The notes beneath the pieces were generated by a model. That model saw nothing but the letters and a program-made list of their open reading frames with translations. It was not told the origin of the DNA and did no database searches. Positions 5,502 to 8,475 of a DNA stretch of 8,475 nt are shown here, in pieces. The position numbers were made by a program, and so were the translations under genes. Source of the stretch: Campylobacteraceae bacterium (lineage in GTDB: Bacteria > Campylobacterota > Campylobacteria > Campylobacterales > Sulfurovaceae); assembly GCA_027030605.1 (NCBI GenBank), contig JALVEV010000215.1:1-8475 (forward strand), in the 5' to 3' direction. Within the stretch, counting starts at the first letter, position 1, and each line of letters starts with the position of its first letter.

Positions 5502-7679
5502 TTATACCATGAAGACAACAACGGAAATAATAGGATAACGTCTCTTTGTTCTCACAACAAATTTCCGTACAACTCCTGTTAACTCATTTTGAATGGTAGT
5601 AGTAGAAGTGAGTTGTTTCTCCTCTGCATTGATTAAGAAAGTATCAATAATATTTTCAATCTCATGAGCAAATCGTTTACTCTCTTTTTCTGGAACCAAT
5701 CCACTAGAGCTAATAACTGCTTTGCCTATAAGCTTTTTACTCTCTTTATTTATCTGCATGGCAATATTTACAATACCATCTTGTGAAAGTTTTTGTCTCT
5801 CTTCTACTACATCTGACTTTATCTCTTTGTTGTTTTGGTTATCAATATAGCTTTTCCCTGTTTTAACAGTTTTTACTTTTTTAAGATATTTGGTAGTAAT
5901 TTCAATCTGGTCACCATCACTCATTAGTAGAATATTTCTAGGGTCTACACCACACTCAATAGCTGTCTTAGAGTGCTTAAAAATATGGTTATACTCACCA
6001 TGTACAGGTAAGAAGAATTTAGGTTGTACTAAACGTAAAATTAGTTGCTGTTCACCTTGTGAAGCGTGACCTGAAACGTGAATATTTTCAAAATCTTTAT
6101 AACGTACGGTTACTCCTGCTTTAACCAGCTTATTCATAAGTGAAGAGACTGAACCCTCATTCCCTGGAATAGCATGAGCTGAGATAATAATGGTATCATT
6201 TGGTTTTAATTTAACATGTCGATGTTCATTGGCTGCCATTCTTGAGAGTGCTGCCATCGCTTCACCTTGTGACCCAGTGGTGACAATTAGCACTTGATTT
6301 TCAGCATATTTAGGTACTTCGTGCGGTTCAATAAAGTGTCTGTCATCTAAATCTACATAACCCAATCGTCTTGTAGTCTCAATATTACGCTCCATTGAGC
6401 GACCAATAACACATACCTTTCTACCAGCTGCAATTCCTCGCTCCATTGCTTGGAAAACACGGTGTGTATTAGAGGAGAAGGTTGACATAATGACACGACC
6501 TGTTGCTAAAGCAAAGAGTCTGTCAAATGTTTTTCCTACAACTGCTTCAGATTTAGTGTACCCTGGGTTATGAGAGTTGGTACTGTCTGAAAAGAGACAG
6601 AGTACCCCTTTTGAACCATAGTAAGCAAAACGTTGTAAATCCATTGTTTGATTATCAATTGGGGTATGGTCTATTTTAAAGTCTGCCGTATGAATAAAGG
6701 TTCCTACTTTTGACTCAATTGCCAATGAACAAGCATCTATAATAGAGTGTGTATTGTGCATCCACTCAATTTTAAAGCTACCAATCTGGTACTGTTTTCT
6801 CTTTGTTACAAAATTAAAGAGTTTGACATGCTCCATCAATCCATGCTCTTGAAACTTATTTTCAATCATTGCTAAAGCAAGAGGTGTTCCCCAAAGTGGA
6901 AACTGTAACTCTTTGTAGAGGTAAGGTACTGCACCAATGTGGTCTTCGTGAGCATGAGTAATAACAACAGCTACAATTTTATCTTTAATGGCATGTAGAT
7001 ATGAAAAATCAGGTACTAAAATGTCAACACCATGCATGGTCTCATCAGGGAAAGACATACCAACATCAATAACAAAGGCACACTCATCATCTTCCATAAC
7101 AGCCATATTTCCACCAATTTCACCTAGACCACCTAGAGGGGTGAATCTTACCTTGTTTTTGTTATCCATGTTAATCTGTTTCCATGGATTCATGCGTAGC
7201 TCATTGACTTCATTGTTCTCTAAAATAGAAGCTTTCATAGCTTCGCTCATTGGTCCTGGAATAAACTTCTTAGAGCGTTTTCCAGCTCCACCGTTACGGT
7301 TAGGCTTTTTGTTTTTATTGTTATGGTTGGGTCTATTCCCATTTGGCTTGGTGTTTTTATTTTCAGTTTTTCTATGCTCAGGCTTTTTATGTTGAGGTCT
7401 TTTATGTTGTGTTTTATGGTTTGGATTACGTTTAGGCTTCTCTTTGTTCCCATCTACCTCTTTAGCAGGTGCATGAACATTTCCATTTACCTCAGTTTTC
7501 TCTTTTACTACATTATTAAGAGGTTGAGTAGAAGTTTTTGGTCGTCTATGAGGGTTCCCTGCTCTTCTTGGTCTATCAGGTCTATCTCTTCTTGGTTTTA
7601 CTTCTGTACTATTTTGAGAATCGTTTTTCGTTACGTTCTCTTGATTTTGATTTTTTTCTGGTTGTCTGTTCTCTTCCAT
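5502..7679 (-). CDS. rnj: Ribonuclease J (beta-CASP metallo-beta-lactamase RNase) with long basic N-terminal extension
   Basis: 725 residues. RNase J is a 5'-to-3' exo- and endoribonuclease that drives mRNA decay and RNA maturation; in H. pylori it works with the helicase RhpA. Catalytic motifs are intact: HAHEDH (242-247), H311 in NTHS, D333 in TADFK, then the beta-CASP region with TTGSQGE (467-473), HVSGHASQGE (534-543) and FLPVHGEYNH (556-565, H560). A C-terminal domain of about 110 residues follows (about 615-725). The first ~170 residues are low-complexity, rich in K, R, N, H, P and Q, and presumably disordered. A comparable extension is known from H. pylori RNase J, and canonical Gram-positive RNase J proteins (about 550-560 residues) lack it. 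The ATG at 7679 has a good AAGGA site (7688-7692), so I keep this start even though it lies inside ksgA. The 71-base overlap suggests coupled translation. Confidence 0.96.
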   Translation of the reverse strand: MEENRQPEKNQNQENVTKNDSQNSTEVKPRRDRPDRPRRAGNPHRRPKTSTQPLNNVVKEKTEVNGNVHAPAKEVDGNKEKPKRNPNHKTQHKRPQHKKPEHRKTENKNTKPNGNRPNHNNKNKKPNRNGGAGKRSKKFIPGPMSEAMKASILENNEVNELRMNPWKQINMDNKNKVRFTPLGGLGEIGGNMAVMEDDECAFVIDVGMSFPDETMHGVDILVPDFSYLHAIKDKIVAVVITHAHEDHIGAVPYLYKELQFPLWGTPLALAMIENKFQEHGLMEHVKLFNFVTKRKQYQIGSFKIEWMHNTHSIIDACSLAIESKVGTFIHTADFKIDHTPIDNQTMDLQRFAYYGSKGVLCLFSDSTNSHNPGYTKSEAVVGKTFDRLFALATGRVIMSTFSSNTHRVFQAMERGIAAGRKVCVIGRSMERNIETTRRLGYVDLDDRHFIEPHEVPKYAENQVLIVTTGSQGEAMAALSRMAANEHRHVKLKPNDTIIISAHAIPGNEGSVSSLMNKLVKAGVTVRYKDFENIHVSGHASQGEQQLILRLVQPKFFLPVHGEYNHIFKHSKTAIECGVDPRNILLMSDGDQIEITTKYLKKVKTVKTGKSYIDNQNNKEIKSDVVEERQKLSQDGIVNIAMQINKESKKLIGKAVISSSGLVPEKESKRFAHEIENIIDTFLINAEEKQLTSTTTIQNELTGVVRKFVVRTKRRYPIISVVVFMV

Positions 7680-8475
7680 CTATACTATCCTTGTTCAATT
7701 CATTATATAAGTGATGATAAGTAGATGTCTCAGCTTCGTGAGGTCTGATAGAAAGAGATAGCTCCAGTTTTTGGAGTAGTGCTTCAATTTTATCTTTAGG
7801 GTAGTGGGCAGTTAGATTTTTGACCAATTTTTTTCTAGGTTGTTTAAAGGCAACCTTTAAAAAATTTTCAAAATTTTCATCATCTTCACTACGATTTTTA
7901 CGTATTAAAAGAATCGAAGAGGTCACTTTTGGTGGAGGAACAAAGTTCTCAGCTCCCACATCAAAAAGTAACTCCCCAAACCCTACAGTTTGAGTAAGTA
8001 CCGAGAGTCCTGAAAACTCTTTTTCCCCTGCTTGTGCTGAAAACTTTTCAGCTACCTCTTTTTGTACCATAACCAAAATAGATTGGCAATGTTCATCTTT
8101 TAATGCTTTTAAGATAATATTGGTGGCAATATAATAAGGTAAATTGGCTACAAGATGATAATCTTCACCTAATAGTCTGTTTTCCCCCCAATGCTCAAGC
8201 ACATCTCCACACTTAATGGTTAGTGTCGCTGTGTGGAGTGCGTCACTAAATGTTGTTTGGAGATGCTCACATAATCTTTTATCAACCTCAAATGCTGTGA
8301 CATTTCGAGTTAAAATTAACTCTTTGGTTAAATCACCTAAGCCAGGCCCAATCTCTGCAACTCGTAAGTTATCATTGGGAATCGATTGGATGATTCGTTT
8401 TATTATCGCGTCATTTTTTAAAAAGTTTTGCCCAAAACGTTTGTTGGCAAACTCTGATAAATTTTCAATTTTGTT
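7609..8475 (-). CDS. rsmA: 16S rRNA (adenine1518-N6/adenine1519-N6)-dimethyltransferase, partial at 5' end
   Basis: KsgA/RsmA uses S-adenosylmethionine to dimethylate two adjacent adenines in helix 45 of 16S rRNA, a late checkpoint of small-subunit assembly. The frame stays open to the window edge, giving 288 visible residues; only a short N-terminus, probably a handful of residues, is missing. Visible motifs, numbered from the window edge, are KRFGQNFL (12-19), the SAM-binding EIGPGLGDLT (41-50), the catalytic NLPYYI (111-116) and the downstream FVPPPKVTSSILLIRK. The GTG at 8202 is internal and is not the start. The usual C-terminus around HLYNEL is followed by about 25 extra residues rich in K, R and E (GREQTTRKKSKSRERNEKRF). 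These are encoded in a frame overlapping the start of RNase J by 71 bases. ksgA next to rnj is a gene order also seen in Helicobacter and Campylobacter. Confidence 0.95.
   Translation of the reverse strand, partial: NKIENLSEFANKRFGQNFLKNDAIIKRIIQSIPNDNLRVAEIGPGLGDLTKELILTRNVTAFEVDKRLCEHLQTTFSDALHTATLTIKCGDVLEHWGENRLLGEDYHLVANLPYYIATNIILKALKDEHCQSILVMVQKEVAEKFSAQAGEKEFSGLSVLTQTVGFGELLFDVGAENFVPPPKVTSSILLIRKNRSEDDENFENFLKVAFKQPRKKLVKNLTAHYPKDKIEALLQKLELSLSIRPHEAETSTYHHLYNELNKDSIDGREQTTRKKSKSRERNEKRFSK
7688..7692 (-). promoter_or_regulatory. RNase J ribosome binding site inside ksgA
   Basis: On the minus strand AAGGA lies eight bases before the ATG at 7679. It is embedded in the ksgA reading frame, at codons for N-K-D just after the family's normal C-terminus. 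It decides the RNase J start and means that translation of the last ~25 codons of ksgA passes over the RNase J initiation site. Confidence 0.75.

Noticed and set aside
7240..7600. DNA tandem repeat or CRISPR-like array in the RNase J 5' region
   Set aside because: The repetitiveness is at the amino-acid level, with short irregular K/R/N/H/P motifs. I see no constant-length DNA repeat or spacer structure.
6988..7724. Open frames opposite or overlapping the RNase J N-terminal region (6988-7395 +, 7323-7724 +, 7247-7453 -)
   Set aside because: All are shadows of the lysine/arginine-rich coding region. The plus-strand ones are hydrophobic only because they read the complement of K/R/N-rich codons. 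None has start-site support or a family match I recognise.
7609..8202. A 197-residue protein starting at the GTG at 8202
   Set aside because: The frame is open upstream to the window edge and encodes the KRFGQNFL and EIGPGLGDLT motifs of KsgA, so this GTG is an internal valine codon.

Overview
This AT-rich window looks like ordinary chromosome from a member of the Campylobacterota (epsilonproteobacteria), probably a free-living Sulfurovum/Sulfurimonas-type organism. The inference rests on the adjacent ksgA-rnj pair, an RNase J with a long basic N-terminal extension as known from Helicobacter pylori, an AT-rich composition and the protein style. I cannot name the species from sequence alone.

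Layout. Positions 1-153 hold two tRNA genes on the minus strand: a complete tRNA-Pro(UGG) and, downstream of it, the 5' part of a second tRNA that runs off the window. A near-perfect sigma-70 promoter precedes them (196-224). Positions 269-1855 (minus) encode a YifB/ComM-type AAA+ ATPase. Diverging from it across 140 bases, a probable three-gene plus-strand operon (1996-4859) encodes a type II secretion F-family inner-membrane platform protein, an RDD membrane protein and an MFS transporter. The last two are joined by a TGATG stop/start overlap. The operon meets a convergent minus-strand gene (4867-5313) for a small membrane-anchored helix-hairpin-helix protein, with a strong hairpin at the junction. 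Upstream of that gene is a 188-base, very AT-rich intergenic stretch with a repeated decamer, a good -10 box and a GC-rich hairpin. Positions 5502-7679 (minus) encode RNase J, and 7609-8475 (minus) encode KsgA/RsmA, truncated by the window end. Those two reading frames overlap by 71 bases.

How the genes fit together. KsgA (16S rRNA dimethylation) and RNase J (RNA decay and processing) form an RNA-maturation pair, probably translationally coupled. ComM (branch migration in natural transformation) and a GspF/CtsF-like platform protein (the Campylobacter DNA-uptake machine is T2SS-like) sit back to back, which suggests a small competence-related locus. That is an inference. The RDD and MFS proteins have no assignable substrate.

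I see no clear new defence system, CRISPR array, complete transposon or prophage. The observations most worth following are the ksgA/rnj overlap with its basic KsgA tail, the possible ComM/platform competence locus, a hairpin beside rnj that resembles an IS200/IS605-type end, and the membrane-anchored HhH protein.
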